Shown one piece after another: positions 16,337-26,129 of a DNA stretch of 50,247 nt. Numbering within the stretch: the stretch's first letter is position 1; the number at the start of each line of letters is the position of its first letter. The notes beneath the pieces are model-generated. The model had not been told where the DNA came from. It saw only the letters and a program-made list of their open reading frames with translations, and did no database searches. The translations under genes were made by a program, and so were the position numbers. This DNA is from Amycolatopsis sp. (lineage in GTDB: Bacteria > Actinomycetota > Actinomycetes > Mycobacteriales > Pseudonocardiaceae): positions 1 to 50,247 of the forward strand of contig NZ_JAODNM010000006.1 in assembly GCF_025464955.1 (NCBI RefSeq), read 5' to 3'.

Positions 16337-16461
16337 GGCTCGCGCTCCGAATCGTCTTCGGTGATCGAGCCGGGTTCACCCGGAAGGGTGAGGTTCGGAC
16401 TAAATACTGACAATTTCCAGGCCACTAGCGGTATCCGGCCAAGAGTAAGGAGCGGGGAACC

Positions 16462-16668
16462 ATGCCCGACGTCGATCTTTCCCGAGTGAACTGGCGCAAG
16501 AGCAGCTATAGCGGTGGCGGCAACGACTGTGTCGAGATCGCCTTTGCCGGCGGCGGTGCCGCCGTGCGCGACTCCAAGGACCCAGCCGGGGGCGCTTTCA
16601 CCCTGTCGGCCCCCGGCTGGCGCGGGCTGCTCGACGCGGCGCGCGTCGGAGGCCTCGAACAGCGCTGA
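16462..16668 (+). CDS. DUF397 domain protein
   Basis: A 68-residue protein that is essentially a single DUF397 domain: VNWRKSSYSGGGNDCVEIAF, then VRDSKDPAGGAFTL and a final WRGLLDAARVG. Such proteins are encoded beside XRE/DUF5753 regulators and are thought to modulate them, possibly as an antitoxin-like or anti-regulator pair; this is family knowledge, not shown here. AAGGAG lies before the ATG. Confidence 0.93.
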   Translation: MPDVDLSRVNWRKSSYSGGGNDCVEIAFAGGGAAVRDSKDPAGGAFTLSAPGWRGLLDAARVGGLEQR

Positions 16669-16680
16669 ACGGCACGGAAC

Positions 16681-16753
16681 GGTGCCGGAAGGCACCGCGA
16701 ATCGACCCCTTACCCGCGACTGAGCTGCTGATCGGTCGGAGTAAGGGGTCGAT
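16681..16753 (+). terminator. two hairpins downstream of the DUF397 gene
   Basis: GGTGCC-GGAA-GGCACC (16681-16696) is a 6-bp stem with a GNRA-type loop. Immediately after, ATCGACCCCTTAC (16701-16713) and its exact complement (16741-16753) form a 13-bp stem with a 27-base loop. The second, wide-looped one could also be a regulatory site for the next small gene. Confidence 0.55.
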
Positions 16754-16856
16754 CTGCGTCCAAAGCTGGGTGATCGCCCGATGCCGAGGGGGTGCCCTCA
16801 GGACGAATCTCATGTTCGCAGGAGAACGAACAACGGATTCGGAAGAGGGAACCATC

Positions 16857-17075
16857 ATGGCTGGCGAATGGACGTTCGGCGCGGTGCAGGCGGAGATCGC
16901 CTACCGGACCGATGAACTGCGTAAGTCCGGACGGCACAGCTGGGTCACCAGCGGCCGGTTGAGCCGGCGTGCGCGCAAGGCGAGTGCGGCTCCGGTCGAC
17001 ATCCCGGAGCAGACGCGGCGCGGGGTCGACCGGTTGAGTGAGGCGGCTCCGGCGACGCACCACGCGGCACGGTAG
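16857..17075 (+). CDS. small hypothetical protein
   Basis: A 72-residue, basic protein starting MAGEWTFGAVQAEIAYR and continuing with LSRRARKASA. An AGAGGGAACC element precedes the ATG. It lies between the DUF397 gene and the LAL regulator, on the same strand as both. No family is recognised; it may be a further small partner of the XRE/DUF397 module. The base composition by codon position looks coding. Confidence 0.6.
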   Translation: MAGEWTFGAVQAEIAYRTDELRKSGRHSWVTSGRLSRRARKASAAPVDIPEQTRRGVDRLSEAAPATHHAAR

Positions 17076-17143
17076 GGCCACCGGTCATGCCTTGCGTGAA
17101 CAGACTGGCAAACCTGACAAAGTTTTTGACGAGGTAGGCAAGA

Positions 17144-20100
17144 ATGCACCTTGTGCCCCGTCTCGGATCAGGAATCCCGCTAGTCGCCCGTACTCACGAG
17201 ATGCGACGGCTCCGTGCCGGGTTCGCCCGCGCCGAACGCGGCGAACCCGGCACGGTGCTGCTCTCCGGTGATGCCGGCGTCGGGAAGACGCGGCTGCTCA
17301 CCGCGCTCGGCGAGTTCGCCGCGGATCAAGGGGCGGTGGTCCTCACCGGCCGCTGTATCGATGTCCGCGACGGCGGGTTGCCGTACCTGCCTTTCGCTGA
17401 GGCGCTGGCTCCGCTGGCCGCCTCGGCTGACCCGGTGATCGCCACCGCGGTCGCCGAACGGCCGACCCTCGGGCGGCTGCTGCCGCAGGTACAGCAGTCT
17501 TTTTCCAGCGCGCCGGTGTCCTCTGGCGGGATGTCGCTCCCGGAGCACGCGCCGCTGAACTCCAACGAGCGGGAGCGCATGCAGCGCCCGCGCCCCGAGC
17601 AGGACATGGGGCAGCTCCAACTCTTCGACGCCGTGCTCGGCGTCCTCAACGCCGTCGCCGAATCCCGGCCGGTGGTGATCCTGCTCGAAGACCTGCACTG
17701 GGCGGACGGGTCCAGCCGGAACCTGCTGTCGTTCCTGGCATCCCGCCTGCGGACGCAGCGGCTACTGGTCGTCGGCAGCTACCGCGAGGAGGACGTGCAC
17801 CGCCGCCATCCCTTACGCGGGCTGCTCGTCGAGCTGGTTCGTCTGCCCACAGTGGAGCGGATCGATCTGAAACCGTTCGGGGACGCCGACGCGCGGGCTT
17901 TTGTCGAGGCGCTCGCCGACGAACCGCTCAGCGCCGAAACCGTCAGCGGCATCGTCTCCCGCTCCGAAGGCAATCCGTTCTTCGTCGAAGAACTTCTCGC
18001 TTCCTCCACCGAATCGGCCGGCTGCGACGATCTGCCCGCCGGTCTCGCCGACGTACTGCTGTCCCGGTTGGAGCGGCTCTCCCCGGACACCCGGCGCGTC
18101 ATGCGGGTCATCTCGGTGGCGAATGATTCGGTGGCGCACGCGGCGCTGGCCGAAGTGTCCGGCCTGGGTGAGCTCGAGCTCGATGAGGCGCTGCGCGAGG
18201 CGGTGCAGCACCACGTCCTGGTCATCGAGCAGGGGTTCTACGAGTTCCGGCACGCGTTGCTGCAGGAAGCCGTCTACGCCGACCTGCTGCCGGGCGAGCG
18301 CGTCCGGATGCACGCCGCGTACGCGCTCCGGCTCAAGTCCACCCCTCAGGGGCGCGGCGCGGACGCGAGATTGGCTTATCACAGCTTGGAGAGCAAGGAT
18401 TTCGCCACCGCGTTGACGGCGCTGCTTCGGGCGATGGCCGAAGCCGAGAAGCTCGGCGCGCCCGGTGCGGCACTGCGGCATGTCGAGCAGGCACTGTCCA
18501 TTTGGGACGCCGTGCCCGCGGCGGATCGGCCGGCGGAATTCGATGAGCTCCGGCTGCTGAGTGAGGCGTCGTACTTCGCCGCCACCTCCGGCGAGCCCGA
18601 GCGGGCGGTCGCCTACGCGCGGTCTGCCACCCAGGCGATCACCGCGGACACGACGACCGAGCGGGCCGCCAAGACGTGGCGCCGGCTGGCCGAAGCACTG
18701 ATGGCGATCGAGGGGACCCTCGACGAGCTGGTCGCGGCCATCGACCGGGCCTGGGCGCTGGTCGAGCACACCGGGCCGAGTTCGGTCCGGGCCTGGGTAC
18801 TGGCCACTCGGGCGAGCATCCTGCGCGTCGTCGACAAGCCGGAAGAGGCGCTGCTCAGCGCTCAGCAGGCGGTCGCCGACGCGCGGGCTTCCCAGTCGTC
18901 CGGCGCTGAGGCGTCGGCGTTGATCTCGCTGGGTACCTTGGCCGACAACGCCGGCGATACCGAGGAGGCGCGCACCCGGTTGCGGGAGGCCATCCGGAAA
19001 GCCGCCGACAGCGGTGCGCTGAACGTCGAGCTCAAGGCCCTCTACCTGTTGGCGCTGAGCTATGACGACCAGGCCGAGACGGCCACCGCCATGGAGACCT
19101 ACCTCCGGGGGATGAACCGTGCCGAGGAGAACGGCCTGACCTGGAGTGCCTTCGGGCTGGAGCTTCGCGCGCGGCACCTGTTCCTGCGGTATCTCAGCGG
19201 CGACTGGCCGAGCGAGGACGCCGCCGGCCGGGCGGCGCCGGGGGTGTCGAGCGTGGTCGCGGCCCGGATGGTGACGGTGTGGACCCTGATCGTCGTGGCC
19301 AGGGGCCGGTTCGCGACCGGCGCGAAGCTGGTGGCCGGCGCCCGTGCCCAATGGGGTGCCGATATCCAGATCGGCCTGGCCGGCGCCGACGCCGCGATCG
19401 AGCTTCCGTTCTGGCAGGGCGACCATGCCCGGGCCGTGGCCGAAGCCCGGAAGAGCATCGCCTGGCTGGAAAGTATGCAGCCGTGGCTGCTGGGCGGTAT
19501 CCGCATCGGCGCGCTCGGCGTCGCGGCCGCGGCGGCGCAGGCGACCGCCGCGCGGGCACATGGCGACGTGGCCGAGGCCGTCGAGGCGGTCTCCGCGGGT
19601 GAGGAACTCATTGCCCACGTGCGTCAGTGCGCCGAGCTCGGACAACCGCGGTCGAGCACTTTGGGACCGGAAGGCCGAGCCTGGCTTGCGCGGGCGGAGG
19701 CATCGGCCAGCGGCTTGGCCGGCCCTGCCGATGCCGCGCTGTGGGAAAAGGTCGTCGACGCGTTCGGTTATGGCGCGGTCTACGAGCAGGCGATCTGCCG
19801 CTGGCACTTCGCCGAAGCATTGCTGGCCGCGGGGGACGCCGAACGTGCTGCGGAGGAGCTGCTACTGGCGCACGAGACGGCCGAAAGGCTGGGGGCGGTT
19901 CCGCTCCGCGACGCGGTGCGCGAGGTGGCGCACCGAGCCCGGATCGACCTGCCCGGACAGGCCGTGGTGCCGGAGCGGGACGTCGTGAGCCCGTTGACCG
20001 AGCGTGAACAGGTGGTGCTGGAGCGGGTCGCGCTCGGCCGGACCAACCGGCAGGTCGGCGAAGAGCTTTACATCAGCGAGAAGACGGTCAGCGTGCACCT

Positions 20101-20209
20101 GTCCCGGGTGATGGCGAAGCTCGGGGCCAGCAGGCGCGCCGAAGCCGTGGCGATCGCCTACGACCGCGGCCTGCTGGTCAAGCCCGCGTCGTCGTCACCG
20201 ACCGGGTAG
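17144..20209 (+). CDS. large ATP-binding LuxR-family regulator (LAL type)
   Basis: A 1021-residue transcription regulator of the LAL class, usually an activator of secondary metabolism or sugar use. The N-terminal AAA-type ATPase has Walker A GDAGVGKT (42-49) and Walker B VVILLEDLHWAD (about 177-188). The middle (about 400-930) is Ala/Leu/Glu-rich helical repeats of TPR type. The C-terminal LuxR helix-turn-helix (about 949-1010) reads SPLTEREQVVLERV, then GRTNRQVGEELYISEKTVSVHLSRV in pieces. GAGG lies upstream of the ATG. The gene's 3' end overlaps the convergent succinic semialdehyde dehydrogenase by 15 bases. No target operon is adjacent apart from that gene. Confidence 0.92.
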   Translation: MHLVPRLGSGIPLVARTHEMRRLRAGFARAERGEPGTVLLSGDAGVGKTRLLTALGEFAADQGAVVLTGRCIDVRDGGLPYLPFAEALAPLAASADPVIATAVAERPTLGRLLPQVQQSFSSAPVSSGGMSLPEHAPLNSNERERMQRPRPEQDMGQLQLFDAVLGVLNAVAESRPVVILLEDLHWADGSSRNLLSFLASRLRTQRLLVVGSYREEDVHRRHPLRGLLVELVRLPTVERIDLKPFGDADARAFVEALADEPLSAETVSGIVSRSEGNPFFVEELLASSTESAGCDDLPAGLADVLLSRLERLSPDTRRVMRVISVANDSVAHAALAEVSGLGELELDEALREAVQHHVLVIEQGFYEFRHALLQEAVYADLLPGERVRMHAAYALRLKSTPQGRGADARLAYHSLESKDFATALTALLRAMAEAEKLGAPGAALRHVEQALSIWDAVPAADRPAEFDELRLLSEASYFAATSGEPERAVAYARSATQAITADTTTERAAKTWRRLAEALMAIEGTLDELVAAIDRAWALVEHTGPSSVRAWVLATRASILRVVDKPEEALLSAQQAVADARASQSSGAEASALISLGTLADNAGDTEEARTRLREAIRKAADSGALNVELKALYLLALSYDDQAETATAMETYLRGMNRAEENGLTWSAFGLELRARHLFLRYLSGDWPSEDAAGRAAPGVSSVVAARMVTVWTLIVVARGRFATGAKLVAGARAQWGADIQIGLAGADAAIELPFWQGDHARAVAEARKSIAWLESMQPWLLGGIRIGALGVAAAAAQATAARAHGDVAEAVEAVSAGEELIAHVRQCAELGQPRSSTLGPEGRAWLARAEASASGLAGPADAALWEKVVDAFGYGAVYEQAICRWHFAEALLAAGDAERAAEELLLAHETAERLGAVPLRDAVREVAHRARIDLPGQAVVPERDVVSPLTEREQVVLERVALGRTNRQVGEELYISEKTVSVHLSRVMAKLGASRRAEAVAIAYDRGLLVKPASSSPTG

Positions 20210-21808
20210 CCGCCGGAGCAGCTTCATGCTCGAAGTCATGCCCCGGGCCCACAGCTTCGGCGGGATGCCGCGCCCGGGGCGCAGCCTGAGCCCGCGCTGA
20301 ATCGCGATGGACTGGGATTCGGTGTACTTCAGCAGCCCTTCGGCGCCGTTGCGCCGTCCGACACCGGATTGCTTCATCCCGCCCATCACCAGCGCGACAC
20401 TGCCGAACGTCGCCGCGTAGCCCTCGTTGACGTTGACCGTGCCCGCCTTGAGCCTGGCCGCGATCGCCCAGCCCGCGCGCCCGTTGCCCGACCAGACGCT
20501 CGCGTTCAGGCCGTACTGGGTGTTGTTCGCGCGGTCGATCGCGTCGGTGATGTCGGTGTAGCCGTAGATGGAGACGACTGGGCCGAAGGTCTCCTCGGCG
20601 AACAGGTCGACGTCTTCGGTCACGTCGGTCAGGACGGTCGGCTCGTAGAACAGCGGCCCCAGCTTCGGCCGTGCCTTGCCGCCGGTAAGGACCTTGGCAC
20701 CCTTCCGGCGCGCGTCCTCGACGTGGGCGGAGACGGATTCGAGCTGAGCGGGCGAGGTCAACGAGCCCATGTCGGCGTCGTAGTCGAGCGCGCCTCCGAG
20801 CCGCAGAGCTTCGGTCCGCTTGACGAACGCGGTGGTGAACTTCTCGCGGATGCTTTCGTGCACGTAGATCCGCTCGATCGACACGCAGAGCTGGCCGGCG
20901 GAGGCGAAACACGCCGTTACGGCCCCGGCCGCAGCCTTGGCCACGTCGGCGTCCGGCAGCACGATCATCGGGTTCTTGCCGCCGAGCTCGAGCGAGTAGC
21001 CGATGAGCCGGTGGGCGACCTGACCGGCGAGCCGCTTGCCCGTCGGCGTCGAGCCGGTGAAGCAGAGGTAGTCCGATTCCTCCACCAAGGCGGTGCCGAT
21101 TTCCGCGCCGGCGCCGAGGACTATCTGCCAGGCGTCGACCGGGAGCCCGGCTTCCTCGGCGAGTTCGTGGAGCCACAGTGCGGAAAGCGCGGTCTGGTTG
21201 TCCGCCTTCTGCACCACCGTGTTGCCGGCGGCCAAGGCGGGCAGGACGTCCATCGCGGTCAGTGCCAGCGGGTAGTTCCAGGGCGTGATGATGCCGACGA
21301 CGCCTTTCGGGTGCCGGATTTCGCCGGCCTTGGTCAGCACCGGGATGACGCCCGGGCGTTTCCTCGACGCCAGGATCTTCGCGCTGTGGTTTCCGTAGAA
21401 CGCGGCTACGAGCGCGGTGGCGCTCACTTCGTCGAAGGCGTCCATGCGGGCTTTTCCGGCCTCGACCTGCAGCAGGTCCAGTGCTTCGGCCTGCCGTTCG
21501 AGCACGAGGTCGTGCAGCCGGACCAGGACGCGCTGCCGCTGGGTGACCGGGGTCGTGGCCCAGGAGCGCTGGGTTTCGCGTGCCTTGGCGAAAGCGGCGC
21601 GCGTGTCGACGTCGGTGGCCTGGGGGAGCGCGGCGATCAGCGTGCCGGTGAATGGTGCCGTCGTCTCCGCGGGCGCGCTGTCCTTGCCGCCGGATACCCG
21701 GTCGAGGAGCTGGGCGGCCCTGGCGGTGGCGGGTGCCCCGGGGACTCCGCCGAGGGTGCCGGAGTCCGCCTCGTCGTGGCTTGCGCTAACCGGCGTTGTG
21801 CTGGTCAT
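20195..21808 (-). CDS. gabD2: succinic semialdehyde dehydrogenase (NADP-type aldehyde dehydrogenase)
   Basis: A 537-residue aldehyde dehydrogenase related to mycobacterial GabD2, expected to oxidise succinic semialdehyde to succinate. Conserved signs are TPWNYPL with Asn178, LELGGKNP with the general base Glu274, SAGQLCVS with the nucleophile Cys308, and EETFGPVVSIY. The N-terminal 45 residues are an extension rich in Ser, Ala and Pro. The ATG at 21808 is the first good start. The 3' end overlaps the LAL gene. A perfect 13-base palindrome at 21886-21898 is a candidate operator. GabD2 proteins differ in substrate breadth, so the exact aldehyde is inferred. Confidence 0.9.
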   Translation of the reverse strand: MTSTTPVSASHDEADSGTLGGVPGAPATARAAQLLDRVSGGKDSAPAETTAPFTGTLIAALPQATDVDTRAAFAKARETQRSWATTPVTQRQRVLVRLHDLVLERQAEALDLLQVEAGKARMDAFDEVSATALVAAFYGNHSAKILASRKRPGVIPVLTKAGEIRHPKGVVGIITPWNYPLALTAMDVLPALAAGNTVVQKADNQTALSALWLHELAEEAGLPVDAWQIVLGAGAEIGTALVEESDYLCFTGSTPTGKRLAGQVAHRLIGYSLELGGKNPMIVLPDADVAKAAAGAVTACFASAGQLCVSIERIYVHESIREKFTTAFVKRTEALRLGGALDYDADMGSLTSPAQLESVSAHVEDARRKGAKVLTGGKARPKLGPLFYEPTVLTDVTEDVDLFAEETFGPVVSIYGYTDITDAIDRANNTQYGLNASVWSGNGRAGWAIAARLKAGTVNVNEGYAATFGSVALVMGGMKQSGVGRRNGAEGLLKYTESQSIAIQRGLRLRPGRGIPPKLWARGMTSSMKLLRRLPGR

Positions 21809-21885
21809 GACGTCTCCGCTTCCTGCCCCAGAAGTGTTACCGACGAGTAGAGCATACCGCCGGTACGTCTTCGGCCCAGGTTACA

Positions 21886-21898
21886 TGAATAGTATTCA
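21886..21898. promoter_or_regulatory. perfect palindrome upstream of gabD2, candidate operator
   Basis: TGAATA-G-TATTCA is a perfect palindrome in an AT-rich stretch 78 bases before the gabD2 start. On the minus strand it includes TACTAT, a possible -10 box. Confidence 0.45.
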
Positions 21899-21902
21899 CT
21901 TA

Positions 21903-22586
21903 TTACGGGGTTCGGGGAGCGATGATCACCGGCGCGGAGAAGCCCATCGGCGGCGTGTCGGTGTCATCGGTGTTGTCGGCGACCACGGCCGCCGGCCGGG
22001 ATCGGAGGCAGACGAAGACAGCCGCCAGCACCGCGGCCGCGGTACCGGCCGAAAGCACCCAGACGCCGCTCCCCGCTCCGACGGCGATTTTGGCGCCGGC
22101 GGTCGAATCGACGGAGTACGCGCTCAGGAACGCGGTGATATCCGTCAGCATCATCGCCAGTATCGCCGCCGCCGCGGTTGCCGTGGCGACGACCGTCACC
22201 CTCGCCGAACCCGCTCGCCGGACGACCAGCGCGACGCTGACCAGCAGAGCCACGGCGACGACGAGGATCGGGATCCCGAAGTACGGCGGATGGACGTTGC
22301 CCGTTGTACCGGTGCCGGTGGACACCCAGGAAATCGTGAACTTCCAAGGGGTCGTCTCCACGCGCTGGGTCTGCAAGGAGCCGCCCGTGCTGTTGGTCAG
22401 GAACTTGTAGGGCAGCAGGGTTCCCACGGCGAGCAGCAAGGCGGCGACGCCGGACAGCACGGCGGCGATCAGCCGCACCCGGGCGATTCGGACCCGGGGA
22501 GGGGGTGGCTCAGCCGCCGTCGGCTCGCCCAAGACGACTACGCCGGGATGGTCGCTCGAGGGTGGCAGAACGGCCGTGTGTGTCAC
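21903..22586 (-). CDS. hypothetical four-helix membrane protein
   Basis: A 227-residue protein with four predicted membrane helices: about 45-65 (VRLIAAVLSGVAALLLAVG), 95-120 (IPILVVAVALLVSVALVV), 128-150 (VTVVATATAAAAILAMML) and 165-190 (VWVLSAGTAAAVLAAVFV). An external loop follows helix 1. The GTG at 22586 overlaps the stop of the TetR gene (GTGA), so translation should be coupled and the protein is likely controlled by that regulator. No family is recognised. Confidence 0.75.
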   Translation of the reverse strand: MTHTAVLPPSSDHPGVVVLGEPTAAEPPPPRVRIARVRLIAAVLSGVAALLLAVGTLLPYKFLTNSTGGSLQTQRVETTPWKFTISWVSTGTGTTGNVHPPYFGIPILVVAVALLVSVALVVRRAGSARVTVVATATAAAAILAMMLTDITAFLSAYSVDSTAGAKIAVGAGSGVWVLSAGTAAAVLAAVFVCLRSRPAAVVADNTDDTDTPPMGFSAPVIIAPRTP

Positions 22587-23209
22587 AGATCGGGACGGTA
22601 GAAGGACACGGCGATTCGCTTCCACTCCTCGAGGAGTTCCTTGCGCCGCACGGGATCTCCGCCGAGCTCGGCGTCGAGGGCGAGGCCTCGGGTGAGGTTG
22701 ACGGTGAGCCAGAACAGGATCTCGGCGCGTTCGCGGGGGAGGTCGCCGGCGACCGCGGTGATGTGTTCCATCGTCGCCCGCCCCAGCGCGCGGTCGACCG
22801 GGCGGATGGCGGCCCGCAGTTCGGGATCGGTGCGCGCGGCGACCCAGAGCTCGGTCACGGCCTTCGACAGCGTGCCCGAGTAGCCCTCCCACAGCAGGTC
22901 GATGGCGGTCGGGATGCCGTCCGCGCCACTGGGCAGCGTGCCCAGCGACGCCGCAAGCTGGCTCTTCAGCTTGGTCGTCAGGTGGGCGACGGCGGCCGCC
23001 ATGAGCTCGGCCTTGGCCGAGAAGTGGTGCTGGACGGCGCCTTTCGACACGCCCGCCCGCGCACAGATCTCCTGGACCGATGTCCTGGCGTAGCCGATCT
23101 CGACCAGGCAGTCGATCGTCGCGTCGAGCAGGGCCGTGCGGGTCTGCTCCCGTCGCTCGGCCTGGGTGCGGTGTGCCCTGGTGTGCGGCCCGCGTGTTGC
23201 CTCGGTCAC
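22583..23209 (-). CDS. TetR-family transcriptional regulator
   Basis: A 208-residue repressor-type protein. The N-terminal helix-turn-helix spans about residues 25-70: TRTALLDATIDCLVEIGYAR, then TSVQEICARAGVSKGAVQHHF. The C-terminal ligand domain begins with AELMAAAVAHLTTKL. GTG 23209 is chosen as the start because GGGAG lies six bases upstream; an ATG at 23260 would add 17 residues lying in the intergenic operator region. It is divergent from an acyl-CoA dehydrogenase gene and overlaps the downstream membrane protein gene, so it probably controls both. The ligand may be an acyl-CoA, by analogy with FadR-type TetR proteins. Confidence 0.9.
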   Translation of the reverse strand: MTEATRGPHTRAHRTQAERREQTRTALLDATIDCLVEIGYARTSVQEICARAGVSKGAVQHHFSAKAELMAAAVAHLTTKLKSQLAASLGTLPSGADGIPTAIDLLWEGYSGTLSKAVTELWVAARTDPELRAAIRPVDRALGRATMEHITAVAGDLPRERAEILFWLTVNLTRGLALDAELGGDPVRRKELLEEWKRIAVSFYRPDL

Positions 23210-23274
23210 ATCGGGCTCCCGTCGGTCGGTCTTTACGTTCAGTCCGGCACGCATGTACATTCCACTGAGAACTT

Positions 23275-23292
23275 ACATTCTAGCTGTAATGT
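23275..23292. promoter_or_regulatory. candidate TetR operator between tetR and the acyl-CoA dehydrogenase gene
   Basis: ACATT-CT-AGCT-GT-AATGT is an 18-base interrupted palindrome in the AT-rich centre of the divergent intergenic region, 42 bases before the dehydrogenase start and 66 bases from the regulator start. Confidence 0.5.
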
Positions 23293-23333
23293 TTTCTAGT
23301 AGACCTGCTCTAGAGCTATCAGGAGGGCCCGCC

Positions 23334-24485
23334 GTGCCACTGCGGAAAAAGCGGAGTTCGTGGAGTGACGACGATCTGGAGAACTTCCGCGACCTCGCGC
23401 GGACCTTCTGCCAGAAGGAGCTGACGCCCAACCAGGAGCGCTGGGCGCAGGCCAAGCAGGTCGACCGGGAGCTGTGGACCAAGGCTGGCGAGGTCGGTCT
23501 CCTGGCCATCTCCATCCCTGAGCAGTACGGCGGCGGTGGCGGCACCTTCGCGCACGAGACCGTCCTATATGAGGAGCAGGCCAGGTCCGGTGACAGCGCC
23601 TGGGGTGTCTCGGTGCACAACGGGATCGTCGCGCACTATCTGCTCGCCTACGGCTCCGAGGAACTCAAACAGCGCCTGCTGCCGAAGTTCGCGAGCGGCG
23701 AGTTCGTCGGCGCGATCGCGATGACCGAGCCGGGCACCGGGTCCGACCTGCAGAGCATCAAGACCCGCGCGGTCCGCGATGGCGACCACTACGTCATCAA
23801 CGGCGCGAAGACGTTCATCACCAACGGCGGGCTGGCTGACCTCGTGGTCGTCGCGGTGAAGACCGATCCCGACGCGGGGGCGCAGGGGGTCTCGCTGATC
23901 GCGGTCGAAACCACGACGCCCGGTTTCCGGCACGGCCGGATCCTCGACAAGCTCGGCCTGAAGGGGCAGGACACCGCCGAACTGTTCTTCGACGACGTCC
24001 GCGTGCCAGCCGGCAACCTGCTCGGTGGCGAAGAAGGCCAGGGCTTCATCCAGATGATGAAGCAGCTCCCGCAGGAACGGCTGCTCATCGCCATCACCGC
24101 GGTCGCCGGCATGGAGAGCGCGATCGACCTGACGATCGAGTACACCAAAGACCGCAGCGCCTTCGGCCGCCCGATCTTCAACTTCCAGAACACCAAGTTC
24201 AAGCTCGCCGAAGCGGCGACCGAGGCCGCGGTGGCACGGGCTTTCCTCGACCAGTGCGTCGAGGAACACCTCCGCGGCGAACTCGACATCCAAGGTGCCG
24301 CCATGGCCAAGCTATGGACGACCGAGCGGGTGAACAAGGTCGTGGACGACTGCCTCCAGCTGTTCGGCGGTTACGGCTACATGACCGAGTACCCGATCGC
24401 GCGGGCGTGGGCCGATCTCCGCATCAACCGGATTTTCGGTGGCACCAGTGAAATCATGAAGGAAATCATCTCGCGCACGCTCTGA
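23334..24485 (+). CDS. acyl-CoA dehydrogenase
   Basis: A 383-residue FAD-dependent enzyme that introduces the alpha-beta double bond in acyl-CoA. Landmarks are ISIPEQYGGGGGTF, AMTEPGTGSDLQSI for FAD/substrate binding, KTFITNGGLADL, DRSAFGRPIFNFQ, and the C-terminal QLFGGYGYMTEYPIAR with the nearby Glu, then FGGTSEIMKEIISR. Length is standard. The GTG at 23334 follows AGGAGGG at 23321-23327. It is transcribed divergently from a TetR gene and precedes a CaiB-type gene by 69 bases, suggesting a two-gene branched-chain or methyl-branched fatty acid degradation operon. Confidence 0.95.
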   Translation: MPLRKKRSSWSDDDLENFRDLARTFCQKELTPNQERWAQAKQVDRELWTKAGEVGLLAISIPEQYGGGGGTFAHETVLYEEQARSGDSAWGVSVHNGIVAHYLLAYGSEELKQRLLPKFASGEFVGAIAMTEPGTGSDLQSIKTRAVRDGDHYVINGAKTFITNGGLADLVVVAVKTDPDAGAQGVSLIAVETTTPGFRHGRILDKLGLKGQDTAELFFDDVRVPAGNLLGGEEGQGFIQMMKQLPQERLLIAITAVAGMESAIDLTIEYTKDRSAFGRPIFNFQNTKFKLAEAATEAAVARAFLDQCVEEHLRGELDIQGAAMAKLWTTERVNKVVDDCLQLFGGYGYMTEYPIARAWADLRINRIFGGTSEIMKEIISRTL

Positions 24486-24554
24486 TTCTCCTTACTCCCA
24501 AGCTTTCCTCTTGTTGGTTCTTGCGACTGGCACTACACAGAAGGGATTTCCTCG

Positions 24555-25694
<1,140 letters not shown>

Positions 25695-25748
25695 CACAGA
25701 GCACCCTCCAGCGTGGCTTGATGCACTGAACGGCCCAGTCCTCCTAGA

Positions 25749-25768
25749 GTGGACGGGTACTCGTCCAC
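25749..25768 (+). terminator. hairpin downstream of the CaiB-type gene
   Basis: GTGGACG and CGTCCAC form a perfect 7-bp stem with a 6-base loop about 55 bases after the stop codon at 25694. Confidence 0.5.
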
Positions 25769-25913
25769 CACGCGGAGTCACCAGCTGCGCACGTGAGCGT
25801 GACACCTGTCCCAGATCGCGTGGTCTAGGGGATGATGGCCGTACTGGTCGGCTGAGATGACGAGGAGCCGGTGCCCGCGGTGGGCGCCGGTCGGACCTAT
25901 TCCGGATGGAGCC

Positions 25914-26081
25914 ATGTCGCCCAACCTCAAGAAGATCGTGGTCGTCGCCGTGGTCGCGCTCGTGCTGTTCTTCTTGATCACCCAGCCACACCAATCCGCC
26001 GACACGGTCCACCGGGTGCTGGGCTGGTTGAAGTCCGGGGCCGAGGCCATCGTGACGTTTGTGAAGAGTTTGTTCTCCTGA
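25914..26081 (+). CDS. small single-helix membrane protein
   Basis: A 55-residue protein starting MSPNLKKIVVVAVVALVLF: a short basic N-terminus, one hydrophobic helix (about 8-25), and an amphipathic tail with HRVLGWLKSGAEAIVTFVK. GGATGGAG precedes the ATG at 25914. It is followed by a strong terminator, which supports a real transcription unit. No function is known. Confidence 0.68.
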   Translation: MSPNLKKIVVVAVVALVLFFLITQPHQSADTVHRVLGWLKSGAEAIVTFVKSLFS

Positions 26082-26091
26082 TCCCAGGCAT

Positions 26092-26129
26092 AGGGTGACC
26101 GGCATCGCGCACGCGGTGCCGGTCACCCT
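26092..26129 (+). terminator. strong hairpin terminator after the small membrane protein gene
   Basis: AGGGTGACCGGCA (26092-26104) and its exact complement (26117-26129) form a 13-bp stem with a 12-base loop, 10 bases after the stop codon. Confidence 0.85.

Noticed and set aside
25821..25836. CGTGGTCTAGGGGATG as a possible second DasR site
   Set aside because: Only the left half matches the dre consensus; the right half does not, and no aminosugar gene is close.
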